Positions 24,890-33,349 of a stretch of DNA of 64,000 nucleotides are shown here, piece after piece (the stretch's first letter is position 1; each line of letters begins with the position of its first letter). Source of the DNA: Phycobacter sedimenti (GTDB lineage: Bacteria; Pseudomonadota; Alphaproteobacteria; Rhodobacterales; Rhodobacteraceae); contig NZ_JBBVGR010000002.1 of NCBI RefSeq assembly GCF_038148855.1, positions 310,001 through 374,000 on the forward strand. The letters are read 5' to 3'. Made by a program: the position numbers and the translations under genes. The notes beneath the pieces were generated by a model. The model had not been told where the DNA came from. It ran no database searches and worked only from the letters and a program-made list of their open reading frames with translations.

Positions 24890-26836
24890 TTACAAAAGGT
24901 CCGGCGGGGTCGCTTCGCGCCCAAGGGTCTTTGTTACATCTTCAAGGCTTGCGACCTTGGTCTGTTTTTCGCCAAGGCGGCGGACGGAAACGGTGCGCTC
25001 TTCCACCTCGCGGTGACCGACGGCGAGGATCACGGGTACCTTGCCGACCGAGTGTTCGCGGACCTTGTAGTTGATCTTCTCGTTGCGAATATCCGCCTCG
25101 GCCCGCACGCCAGCATCGCGCAGGGTCTGGACAACTTCATTGACGTAATCGTCCGCCTCGGAGGTGATCGAGGCGACAACCACCTGGCGCGGGGCCAGCC
25201 AGAAGGGCAGCTTGCCGGCGTGTTCTTCGATCAGGATGCCGATGAACCGCTCGAACGAGCCCAGCGTTGCGCGGTGCAGCATGAACGGGCGGTGCTTGTT
25301 GCCGTCCTGCCCGATATAGGTCGCATCCAGGCGCTCCGGCAGATTCGGGTCCACCTGCAGGGTGCCGCACTGCCAGTTCCGGCCGATGGCGTCGGTCAGA
25401 GTGAACTCAAGCTTCGGCCCGTAGAAGGCGCCTTCGCCCTCAAGGATCTCATAGTCGTACCCGGCCGCCTTGCAGGCATCGCCAAGCGCTTTTTCCACGA
25501 AATCCCAGCTTTCATCGCTGCCGATCCGCTTTTCGGGGCGGGTCGAAAGCTTGATCGTCCAGTCATGGAAGCCAAGATCGGCGTAGATCTTCGACAGGAA
25601 GTCAATGAACCGCGCGGTTTCGCTTTCGATCTGATCTTCTGTGCAGAAGATATGCCCATCATCCTGGGTAAATCCGCGCACCCGCATGATGCCATGCAGC
25701 GCGCCCGAGGGTTCATAGCGCGCGCAGGAGCCGAACTCAGCCATGCGCAAGGGCAGGTCGCGGTAGGATTTGAGGCCCTGGTTGAACACCTGCACGTGGC
25801 AGGGGCAGTTCATCGGCTTGAGCGCATTGACCGCTTTTTCGCGGGCATGCTCCTCGTCCACTTCGACGATGAACATGTTCTCCTGGTACTTGTCCCAGTG
25901 GCCCGAGGCCTCCCACAGTTTGCGGTCTACGACCTGCGGCGTGTTCACCTCGACATAGCCGCCGCGTTCCTGCTGGCGGCGCATATAGTCCTGAAGAGTG
26001 GTGTAGACTTTCCAGCCGTTGGGATGCCAGAAGACCTGACCGGGCGCCTCTTCCTGCATGTGGAAAAGGTTCATCTCGCGGCCCAGCTTGCGGTGGTCGC
26101 GCTTGGCGGCCTCTTCCAGCATGGTCAGATGCGCCTTCAGCTTTTCCTTGCCGGTAAAGGCGACGCCGTAAATGCGCTGGAGCATGGGGCGATTGCTGTC
26201 ACCGCGCCAGTAGGCGCCGGCAATGGACATCAGCTTGAAGGCATCGCCCGGCACCTGCCCGGTGTGCTGCAGGTGCGGGCCGCGGCACAGATCCTGCCAG
26301 TGGCCGTGCCAGTACATGCGCAGCGGTTCGTCGCCGGGAATGGCGTCGATGAGCTCGACCTTGTAGGGTTCGTTGTTGGCCTCGTAGAACTTCACCGCAC
26401 GTTCGCGATCCCAGACCTCGGTGGTCACCGGCTCGCGCTTGTTGATGATTTCCTTCATCTTCTTTTCGATCGCCCCGAGGTCTTCGGGGGTGAAGGGTTC
26501 AGCGCGGTCGAAATCGTAATACCAGCCGTTCTCGATCACCGGGCCAATGGTGACCTTGGTATCGGGCCAGATCTCCTGCACGGCGCGGGCCATGATGTGG
26601 GCCAGGTCGTGGCGGATCAGCTCGTTCGCCTGCGCTTCGTCCTTCATGGTGTGAATTGCGATCTGCGCATCGGCATTGATCGGCCATTGCAGATCCCAGT
26701 GCTTGCCATCGATCGTGGCTGAAATCGCTTTTTTCGCCAGCGAGGTCGAAATGTCGGCAGCTACCTCGGCGGGTGTGACGCCAGCCTCGTAGCTGCGTGC
26801 ATTGCCATCGGGAAGGGTGAGAGAAATCTGGGCCAT
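24890..26836 (-). CDS. thrS: Threonine--tRNA ligase
   Basis: Class II synthetase of 648 residues charging tRNA(Thr). Order: TGS domain (about 1-60), editing domain with HDLAHIMAR (the HxxxH metal site), catalytic core with the zinc/threonine site around NCPCHVQVF and motif 2 FGSCARYEPSG, motif 3 near the end of the core, and a C-terminal anticodon-binding domain (VASITSEADDYVNEVV). Full length for the family. It is transcribed alone with a strong terminator; the MFS gene diverges about 80 bases upstream. Confidence 0.97.
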   Translation of the reverse strand: MAQISLTLPDGNARSYEAGVTPAEVAADISTSLAKKAISATIDGKHWDLQWPINADAQIAIHTMKDEAQANELIRHDLAHIMARAVQEIWPDTKVTIGPVIENGWYYDFDRAEPFTPEDLGAIEKKMKEIINKREPVTTEVWDRERAVKFYEANNEPYKVELIDAIPGDEPLRMYWHGHWQDLCRGPHLQHTGQVPGDAFKLMSIAGAYWRGDSNRPMLQRIYGVAFTGKEKLKAHLTMLEEAAKRDHRKLGREMNLFHMQEEAPGQVFWHPNGWKVYTTLQDYMRRQQERGGYVEVNTPQVVDRKLWEASGHWDKYQENMFIVEVDEEHAREKAVNALKPMNCPCHVQVFNQGLKSYRDLPLRMAEFGSCARYEPSGALHGIMRVRGFTQDDGHIFCTEDQIESETARFIDFLSKIYADLGFHDWTIKLSTRPEKRIGSDESWDFVEKALGDACKAAGYDYEILEGEGAFYGPKLEFTLTDAIGRNWQCGTLQVDPNLPERLDATYIGQDGNKHRPFMLHRATLGSFERFIGILIEEHAGKLPFWLAPRQVVVASITSEADDYVNEVVQTLRDAGVRAEADIRNEKINYKVREHSVGKVPVILAVGHREVEERTVSVRRLGEKQTKVASLEDVTKTLGREATPPDLL

Positions 26837-26913
26837 ATCGGCTGCTCCTCGTCGGTTTGGCGCCCACTGAACGCCCGGTTGCGGGTTGAATTGTTCGCGC
26901 TATGTGAAACGAG

Positions 26914-28185
26914 ATGCAAAACGTGTCAAGCAATGAGAGAAGCAAGCCGGTGGAAAAACGCGTGTTTCAGGCGGTGACGAGTTCTGATGAGCCGCCATCC
27001 GCCAACGAGGCGCGCAATGGTCTGTGTCATGTGCTGAGCCTCGGTATGACCAAGATCGCCGACGGATTGATCGACCCGAAACTGGTGCTCAGCTGGCTGT
27101 TGACTGCGATCGGTGCCCCGGCTCTTCTTGTTGGATTGCTGGTTCCGATCCGCGAGGCTGGCGCCCTGCTGCCGCAGGTCCTTTTCGCGCCTCGGGTTGC
27201 GCGGATGCCCATCCGAAAGTGGGTCTGGGCCGCAGGATCGGCTGTGCAGGGGCTGGCAGCCGCAGCGATCTGTCTTGTCGCCCTGCAGTTTTCCGGCGCG
27301 GCGGCGGGGGTGCTGATCTGCGCGTCTGTCGCGATTCTGGCGGTGGCACGTTCGGCCTGCTCGGTGTCCTACAAGGACATTCTCGGCAAGACGGTTGCCA
27401 AAACCCGGCGCGGGGCGGTAACGGGCGCGGCGGCCTCTGTATCGGCCGTTGGTGTGATGATATTTGCCGGGCTGCTGATACTGGAGGGAGGCCGTAGCCA
27501 GACCATCGTCCTGCTGGCCATCGCGCTGGCCTCTGTACTGTGGATCGCTGCGGCGGCCGTGTTCACCCGGATCGAGGAGGAGCGCAGCGAAAGTCAGCCC
27601 GAGGGCGCATCGGTCGATTTCTCTATCCTGCGCCGCAATCCCAACCTGACCCGCTTTATCGCGGCGCGCGGGCTTCTGGTGTCCACTGCTCTGGCGCCGC
27701 CTTATCTGGTCATTCTGAACGGGACCGACGGGGAGTTTTCAAAACTTGGGGCGCTGGTCCTTGCGTCGGGCCTCGCCTCCCTTGTCAGCTCTTGGACGTG
27801 GGGACGGGCGGCCGACAAATCATCCCGGCGGGTTTTGATGCGCTCTGGCGTGATCGGTGCATTGGGGATGCTATGCGCGGTTGCGCTGTCACTGGCCGGG
27901 CTTGCACAAGGGCTTTGGGCGATACCACTGGTGCTCTTTTCCGTGATGATCGCCTATCACGGGGTGCGCCAGGGACGGTCCACATACCTAGTGGATATTG
28001 CACCAGAGCACGAGCGAGCCAATTGGACGGCGGTCGCCAACACGGTGATCGGGGTCTTGCTGCTTGCCGTTGGAGCCTTTGGGGGCGTGTTGTCTTTCCT
28101 TGGTCCCGAAGCGGTGCTTGTGTTGTTTGGTGCTTTGTCTCTGGCTGCTGCCGGAGTGGCACGCGGCCTGACCGAGGCAGAGTAG
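26914..28185 (+). CDS. MFS transporter
   Basis: A 423-residue membrane protein with about twelve hydrophobic segments and the loop ADKSSRRVLMRSG, an MFS-type Asp/Arg loop between helices. The first 35 residues are hydrophilic and Ser/Glu-rich, which is longer than usual, so a GTG start at 26950 is an alternative. The substrate is unknown. It is followed after 100 bases by a hydrolase gene, and then by two more genes joined by overlapping stop/start codons, so all four may form one operon. Confidence 0.85.
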   Translation: MQNVSSNERSKPVEKRVFQAVTSSDEPPSANEARNGLCHVLSLGMTKIADGLIDPKLVLSWLLTAIGAPALLVGLLVPIREAGALLPQVLFAPRVARMPIRKWVWAAGSAVQGLAAAAICLVALQFSGAAAGVLICASVAILAVARSACSVSYKDILGKTVAKTRRGAVTGAAASVSAVGVMIFAGLLILEGGRSQTIVLLAIALASVLWIAAAAVFTRIEEERSESQPEGASVDFSILRRNPNLTRFIAARGLLVSTALAPPYLVILNGTDGEFSKLGALVLASGLASLVSSWTWGRAADKSSRRVLMRSGVIGALGMLCAVALSLAGLAQGLWAIPLVLFSVMIAYHGVRQGRSTYLVDIAPEHERANWTAVANTVIGVLLLAVGAFGGVLSFLGPEAVLVLFGALSLAAAGVARGLTEAE

Positions 28186-28285
28186 CGCGCTCCGGTCTTT
28201 ACCTCGGCGAACCATTTGGTGCAGGGTGCGGCGAAAAGTCAAAAGGCGCTGCGGCGCTATTCTGGTGACAAAGGCGGGACGCGAT

Positions 28286-29035
28286 ATGGGCCAAACACAG
28301 TACCTAGAATGTGCGAATGGACGGCGGATTGCCTATCATGTGACGGATGGCACAGGCCCCGTGATCGTTTTCCTTGGCGGGCTCAAGTCCGACATGGAAG
28401 GCACCAAGGCCGTGCATCTTGAGGCTTGGGCCAAGGCGCATGGACGTGCGTTCCTGCGCTTTGACTATTCCGGCCACGGGGAAAGCTCGGGCACTTTTGA
28501 GGAGGGCTGCATCGGCGATTGGCTCGAGGATACGCTGGCGGCCATTGATGCCCTGACCGAGGGTGCGATCATTCCCGTCGGCTCTTCCATGGGCGGCTGG
28601 CAGGCGCTCCTTCTGGCCAAGGCGCGGCCTGAACGGATCGCCGGGATGGTCACGATTGCCGCCGCGCCGGATTTCACCGAGGACGGCTATTGGGCCAGCT
28701 TCACCGAGGCACAGAAGGCCAAGCTGGAGACGCATGGCTTTGTAGAGCTGCCAAGCGACTACATGGAACCCTACCGGATCTCCAAGCGCATGATCGAGGA
28801 CGGGCGCAGGTGCCTTGTCCTGCGCGCGCCGCTGTCCTTGTCTTTCCCGGTGCGCTGCCTGCAGGGCACGGCGGACACGGCTGTCTCGACCGAGACGGCG
28901 CTGCGGCTGCTCGACCACGCAGAGTGCCCTGACATGCGCCTGACCCTGGTCAAGGATGCCGATCACCGGTTTTCAGATGAAACCTGCCTGTCTTTGATTG
29001 AACAGGCGATACTTGACGTGTTGGGGGCGGCGTGA
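28286..29035 (+). CDS. Alpha/beta hydrolase, ABHD10-like serine hydrolase
   Basis: A 249-residue serine hydrolase. The nucleophile is in VGSSMGGWQALL, an Asp follows in LQGTADTAVS and a His in VKDADHRFSD, completing a triad. The N-terminal half (VIVFLGGLKSDMEGTKA, FDYSGHGES) matches the ABHD10/mycophenolic-acid acyl-glucuronide esterase group. The open frame begins at 28226 but ATG at 28286 removes a basic, low-quality N-terminus. Its TGA shares one base with the next ATG (TGATG), so the two are translationally coupled. Confidence 0.85.
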   Translation: MGQTQYLECANGRRIAYHVTDGTGPVIVFLGGLKSDMEGTKAVHLEAWAKAHGRAFLRFDYSGHGESSGTFEEGCIGDWLEDTLAAIDALTEGAIIPVGSSMGGWQALLLAKARPERIAGMVTIAAAPDFTEDGYWASFTEAQKAKLETHGFVELPSDYMEPYRISKRMIEDGRRCLVLRAPLSLSFPVRCLQGTADTAVSTETALRLLDHAECPDMRLTLVKDADHRFSDETCLSLIEQAILDVLGAA

Positions 29036-30024
29036 TGGAGAACATCGCGTCGGCTCTGGGCAAGACCGTCCTGATGCTTGGGGCCGTCGGGGCCGGATTG
29101 TGGGCCTTCGGCCCCTATGAGCCTGTCGATCTGAAGGCCTCTTTTGACCCGGCCAGTTTGGATGACGGGGTCGGGGCCTACTTCAAACGGGTTGAAAGCG
29201 CCTTCTCCGATATCACCCCGGGCACGGAAAAGCGCGTGGTCTGGGCCGGGGCGCCTGAGACGTCTACGCCCCTGTCTGTAGTCTATTTCCATGGGTTTTC
29301 CGGCACCTCCGAGGAAATCCGCCCGGTACCGGACCGCGTGGCTGCGGCCCTCGGGGCGAACCTTGTCTATACCCGGCTCGCCGGGCACGGACGCCCTGGG
29401 GCGGCCATGGCCGGACCCACTGTCAACGACTGGATGCAGGATCTGGCCGAGGCGCTGGCCGTGGCGCGGAAAGTGGGCGAGCGCGTGGTCGTGATTGCCA
29501 CGTCCACGGGAGCGACCCTCATGACGGCGGCTGCGCTGGATCCAGAACTGTCGCGCGATGTGGCGGCGGTCGTTATGGTGTCGCCCAACTACGGCATCAA
29601 TCACCCGGTGGCAGGCCTGTTGACCTGGCCCGCCGCGCGCCATTGGCTGCCGCTGCTGGCGGGCAGGGAACGCTCTTTCCCGGTACGCAGCCCGGACCAT
29701 GAACGGTTCTGGACCACGTCATATCCTTCAGTCGCGGCAATGCCGATGGCCGCGCTTGTGAAGGCGGTGATGCAGCTGAAGGTCGAAGAGGCGCGCATTC
29801 CGGCCCTGTTCTGGTTTTCGAAAGCGGACCAGGTGGTGCGCCCGGATCTGACGGTGGATGTGGCGGCGCGTTGGGGCGGCCCGGTGCGCGTTCAAAATCA
29901 CGACCCGGGGCCAGAGGACGATCCCTATGCCCACGTGATGGCCGGTGATGTCATGTCCCCGGGGCAAACGGATGTCGCGGTAGAGGATATTCTGACTTGG
30001 CTCACGGACCTGGAGATCCGGTGA
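29035..30024 (+). CDS. Membrane-anchored alpha/beta hydrolase
   Basis: A 329-residue hydrolase with an N-terminal hydrophobic segment (LGKTVLMLGAVGAGLWAFG) that may be a membrane anchor or signal. The oxyanion region is VVYFHGFSGTSEE; the nucleophile serine appears in VIATSTGATLM, a variant elbow (TSTG). A candidate Asp is in WFSKADQVVRP and a late His in YAHVMAGD. It overlaps the preceding hydrolase and the following VOC gene by one base each (TGATG), so the three are tightly coupled. Substrate unknown. Confidence 0.8.
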   Translation: MENIASALGKTVLMLGAVGAGLWAFGPYEPVDLKASFDPASLDDGVGAYFKRVESAFSDITPGTEKRVVWAGAPETSTPLSVVYFHGFSGTSEEIRPVPDRVAAALGANLVYTRLAGHGRPGAAMAGPTVNDWMQDLAEALAVARKVGERVVVIATSTGATLMTAAALDPELSRDVAAVVMVSPNYGINHPVAGLLTWPAARHWLPLLAGRERSFPVRSPDHERFWTTSYPSVAAMPMAALVKAVMQLKVEEARIPALFWFSKADQVVRPDLTVDVAARWGGPVRVQNHDPGPEDDPYAHVMAGDVMSPGQTDVAVEDILTWLTDLEIR

Positions 30025-30479
30025 TGGAACAGCGTATCAGCCTGATCACCCTCGGGGTGCAGGATATGGACATGGCGGCGGCCTTTTATGAGGCGCTGGG
30101 CTGGCAACGCGCGCCAAGTCCGGATGGTGTCATCGCCTTTGATCTGATCTCGCAGACGCTGGGGCTCTACCCGCTTGAAAAACTGGCCGAGGATATCGGC
30201 CTGCCCCTGGCCGACCTCGGCACCGGAGCCATGACGCTCAGCCACAACACACGCAGGCCCGAAGATGTGGATGCGCTGATGGCTGCTGCAGAGGCGGTGG
30301 GCGCAAAGGTCTTGCGCCCTGCGGGCGATGTGTTCTGGGGGGGCTATATCGGCTACTTCCGGGCGCCGGATGGTCACATCTGGGAGATTGCCCATAATCC
30401 GTTTTCTCCGCTTGCCGAGAACGGTGCTTTCCGCTGGAACGGGTACCCGTCCTCCTCGTCAGATCAATCCCCCTTGTGA
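30024..30479 (+). CDS. VOC-superfamily (glyoxalase-like) protein
   Basis: A 151-residue VOC-fold protein with two beta-alpha-beta repeats: SLITLGVQDMDMAAAFYEALGW opens the first and VFWGGYIGYFRAPDGHIWEIAHNP closes the second. The DGHxWE motif is characteristic of this group (related to fosfomycin- and antibiotic-binding or dioxygenase-like proteins). It lacks the ligand set of gloA. ATG at 30024 overlaps the preceding stop by one base. No strong terminator is seen before the next gene. Confidence 0.85.
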   Translation: MEQRISLITLGVQDMDMAAAFYEALGWQRAPSPDGVIAFDLISQTLGLYPLEKLAEDIGLPLADLGTGAMTLSHNTRRPEDVDALMAAAEAVGAKVLRPAGDVFWGGYIGYFRAPDGHIWEIAHNPFSPLAENGAFRWNGYPSSSSDQSPL

Positions 30480-30570
30480 TTTTCCGCGAGTCTTCGCACT
30501 GTTGACTTGATGGGTCGACTCGCCGCCGGATTGCGGGGCAGAAGACTGCACTCTTGACGGGGCACCAAAG

Positions 30571-31329
30571 ATGGAATTCGAAAAAGCGGCTGATAGGGCA
30601 GGTCAACTTGGTGCCGAGCCGCTGGTCCTTCTTCCTGGAATGATGTGCGATGCGCGGATCTTTACCCCGCAGATCGAGGCCTTGTCGGCCTATTGTCCGG
30701 TCATAGTGGCCCCGCTTCTGGGCGGAGACCGGATCGAAGCGATTGCCGCACACATCCTGACGATGCTGCCCGAACGCTTTGCCCTGGCGGGCCTGTCCAT
30801 GGGCGGCATCATTGCGATGGAGATCCTGCGCCGTGCGCCCGGCCGTGTCACCCGGCTGTGCCTCATGGCCACGACGCCTTTGGCTGAAACTCCGGCGCAG
30901 GCGGCCGAGCGGGAGCCCCTGATCATAGGGGCGCGTACCGGGCGGCTGGGTGAGATGCTTGAAAAGGCGCTTCCGGCAGAATGCCTTGCGCCTGGCCCCG
31001 GCCGTTCCGAGATCCTGAACCGGGTCAAGCAGATGGGGCTGACCTTTGGCAGCGATGTCTTTGTTGATCAGAACCGCGCTCTGCAGCGGCGCATGGACCA
31101 GCAGGCGGCCGCGCGCCGATGCCATGTGCCGACCCTGATCCTGTGCGGCGAATACGACCGCCTCACCCCCGTGAAACGTCACGAGCTTCTGGCCAGTCTG
31201 ATCCCGCAGGCCCGGATGGAGGTCATCGGCGGCGCGGGCCACTTGCCCACCCTCGAGCAGCCAGATGTGGTCATCCGCGCGCTCAAGTCCTGGCTGACTG
31301 CCCCTGCAGAACAGCAGCACCCTGCTTAG
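30571..31329 (+). CDS. Serine alpha/beta hydrolase
   Basis: A 252-residue alpha/beta hydrolase with a complete apparent triad: Ser in LAGLSMGGIIAME, Asp in CGEYDRLTP and His in GGAGHLPTLEQP. The oxyanion region is LVLLPGMMCDARIF. It resembles generic esterases and pimeloyl-ester carboxylesterase-like proteins. It lies about 90 bases after the VOC gene in the same direction and overlaps the converging DUF6151 gene by four bases at its stop. Substrate unknown. Confidence 0.85.
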   Translation: MEFEKAADRAGQLGAEPLVLLPGMMCDARIFTPQIEALSAYCPVIVAPLLGGDRIEAIAAHILTMLPERFALAGLSMGGIIAMEILRRAPGRVTRLCLMATTPLAETPAQAAEREPLIIGARTGRLGEMLEKALPAECLAPGPGRSEILNRVKQMGLTFGSDVFVDQNRALQRRMDQQAAARRCHVPTLILCGEYDRLTPVKRHELLASLIPQARMEVIGGAGHLPTLEQPDVVIRALKSWLTAPAEQQHPA

Positions 31330-31916
31330 GGTTTCGTAACCGCGTCCCGCTCTGCCTTGCTGAGCACCTGTGGCTCGCTCACCGGGCGACCCGTTTCGAT
31401 GTCAAAGAACGGGGTTTGCTTCCAGCGACCCGACAGGCGCGCGGCGAGCATCCGTGTGAACATCGCATAGACCATCGGCAAAGCCCCTTTGGTCCTTGGC
31501 GGCTTGCCCGGGCGCCGCATGAAGGCACTCGTGGTGACCTTGCCGAAAATCTCGGGGCTTGCGAACAGGTTGGTGCGCATCCCGGCAAAGGGTAGCCCCG
31601 GTTTGATCAGGGTGTTGGCAAATGGCATGCCGCAGCACCCTGCATACCAGCGAAACAGCCCTTTTGGGCTCAGCCGCAACAGCTTGAGATGTTCGGCGCC
31701 CTTGGTGATATGAATGGCGTCCGGGGAGAGCTGGAACAGGTGCACTGGGCCCGGCGCCGGGTCAGGGCGGTTGTGGTGGATTTCATTGGCGCGGCAGTCG
31801 GCGCAGTAGCACTCCACGTGCGTGCCGGTCTTCAGCGCCTCAGGGGCAATGTGCCCCTGCAATGACCCGCAGCTGCAGGAAAACTTGCAGGTGGATGGAT
31901 CGGGGGCTGCAGCCAT
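31326..31916 (-). CDS. DUF6151/GFA-like cysteine-rich protein
   Basis: A 196-residue protein with clustered cysteines: CKFSCSCGS (10-16), ECYCADC (36-41) and YAGCCGMP. The pattern resembles the zinc-binding fold of the glutathione-dependent formaldehyde-activating (GFA) family, and it looks like a DUF6151 protein. The longer frame to 31985 overlaps phaZ; ATG at 31916, four bases after the phaZ stop, is preferred, so translation is probably coupled to phaZ. Function is unknown; a link to PHB breakdown is only positional. Confidence 0.7.
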   Translation of the reverse strand: MAAAPDPSTCKFSCSCGSLQGHIAPEALKTGTHVECYCADCRANEIHHNRPDPAPGPVHLFQLSPDAIHITKGAEHLKLLRLSPKGLFRWYAGCCGMPFANTLIKPGLPFAGMRTNLFASPEIFGKVTTSAFMRRPGKPPRTKGALPMVYAMFTRMLAARLSGRWKQTPFFDIETGRPVSEPQVLSKAERDAVTKP

Positions 31917-31920
31917 GGCG

Positions 31921-33201
31921 TCAGACCGCGGCGATCTTTGGCTTGGTCCGTTTTGACTTGGGCGCGCCGTTACGGCTGTTGGCATTCATGAAGTCGATGA
32001 CCAGCGGGCGGATGTTGTTGCGCCAGCTGCGGCCGGCAAAGATACCATAGTGCCCTGCACCGGGTTCCACATGGCTGGCCTTTTTTGCATCCGGCAGACC
32101 GGTGCACAGATCCAGAGCGGCGATACACTGGCCGGGGGCCGAAATGTCGTCATTGGCACCCTCTACCGTTTTCACGGCCACATCGGTGATCTTGCCGATG
32201 TCGACCTTGTGGCCATCGACGATGAATTCGTTCTTGGCAATCTCGCCGTTCTTGAAGATGCGCTCGACGGTTGAGAGGTAAAACTCGGCCGTCATGTCCA
32301 TAACGGCGAGATACTCATCGTAGAACCGGTTGTGCGCATCATGGTCTGAGGCCTCGCCGCGGCTGACCTTCAGGATCTGGTCCATGAACGCCTTGGAGTG
32401 ACGGTCCATGTTCATCGACATGAATGAGGACAGCTGCAGAAGGCCGGGATAGACCTTGCGCCCAACGCCCGCGTATTTGAAGCCAACACGCTGGATCATG
32501 GTTTCCTCGAGCTGGCCCATGGTAACGCGGCGGCCAAAGTCGGTGACTTCGGTCGGGGTGGCGTCAGGGTCAACGGGACCGCCGATCAGCGTCAGCGAAG
32601 AAGGCTGCGCATCAGGATCCTGTTCGGCCAGGTAGGCTGTGGCGGCCAGGGTCAGCGGCGCGGGTTGGCAGACGGCGATCACATGGGTTTCTGGGCCCAG
32701 TTCACGCATGAAATCAACGAGGTACAGCGTGTAGTCTTCGATGTCGAACTTGCCGGCGGACACCGGAATATCGCGGGCATTGTGCCAGTCTGTGACATAA
32801 ACCTCGCAGTTCTCGACAAGGCTTTTCACGGTAGAGCGCAGCAGCGTCGCATAGTGACCCGACATGGGCGCGACCAAGAGAACCTTGCGCGGCTGAACCT
32901 CGCGTCCAACAACACGGAAGTGGATCAGGTCGCCAAAGGGCTTTTCGACCACGGTTTCGATTTCGACGGTGTGGTCTTTGCCATCCTCACAGGTGAAGGT
33001 GCCGATACCCCAGTCGGGGCGTGCCACCATGCGTTGAAAGGTGCGTTCCGTGACCTCTCCCCAAGCGGCCAGCCAGCTGAGCGCCGGGTTAGGGATCGCG
33101 GAGAAGGCCGGGTAGGATGCCATGGACAATGCCGTCGCCCCCAGCCACTGGTTCATGTTGCGGGCAGTTTCCATCAGGTCGTACGACATCATATAGCGCA
33201 T
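31921..33201 (-). CDS. phaZ: Intracellular polyhydroxybutyrate depolymerase
   Basis: A 426-residue intracellular PHB depolymerase that hydrolyses storage granules. The catalytic nucleophile is Cys178 in VIAVCQPAPL, the cysteine-type lipase box of short-chain-length intracellular depolymerases, with His in GAGHYGIFAG near the C-terminus. No signal peptide. ATG at 33201 is supported by AAGGAG six bases upstream. It diverges from phaC across 148 bases that contain a PhaR-type box. Confidence 0.93.
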   Translation of the reverse strand: MRYMMSYDLMETARNMNQWLGATALSMASYPAFSAIPNPALSWLAAWGEVTERTFQRMVARPDWGIGTFTCEDGKDHTVEIETVVEKPFGDLIHFRVVGREVQPRKVLLVAPMSGHYATLLRSTVKSLVENCEVYVTDWHNARDIPVSAGKFDIEDYTLYLVDFMRELGPETHVIAVCQPAPLTLAATAYLAEQDPDAQPSSLTLIGGPVDPDATPTEVTDFGRRVTMGQLEETMIQRVGFKYAGVGRKVYPGLLQLSSFMSMNMDRHSKAFMDQILKVSRGEASDHDAHNRFYDEYLAVMDMTAEFYLSTVERIFKNGEIAKNEFIVDGHKVDIGKITDVAVKTVEGANDDISAPGQCIAALDLCTGLPDAKKASHVEPGAGHYGIFAGRSWRNNIRPLVIDFMNANSRNGAPKSKRTKPKIAAV

Positions 33202-33314
33202 GACTGGCTCCTTTTCGGTGTCCGCCCTGCAACCCGTTGCACAAATCATAGGCGGTATGCGCGCAGAGATTCGAACATTCTGTCACTTTAACGTAGACTG
33301 CATCGGAAAGAATT

Positions 33315-33325
33315 CTGCACAGCAG
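33315..33325. promoter_or_regulatory. PhaR-type operator upstream of phaC
   Basis: CTGC-ACA-GCAG, a perfect match to the CTGC-N3-GCAG site bound by PhaR in Paracoccus and Rhodobacter, within the larger palindrome TTCTGCACAGCAGAA. It ends 24 bases before the phaC ATG, inside the phaZ-phaC divergent region. Confidence 0.75.
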
Positions 33326-33349
33326 AAAGAGTAGGGGGGATTCCTTAAG

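Noticed and set aside
24881..26722. A 613-codon plus-strand open frame opposite thrS
   Set aside because: Antisense shadow of thrS; thrS has all catalytic motifs and a terminator.
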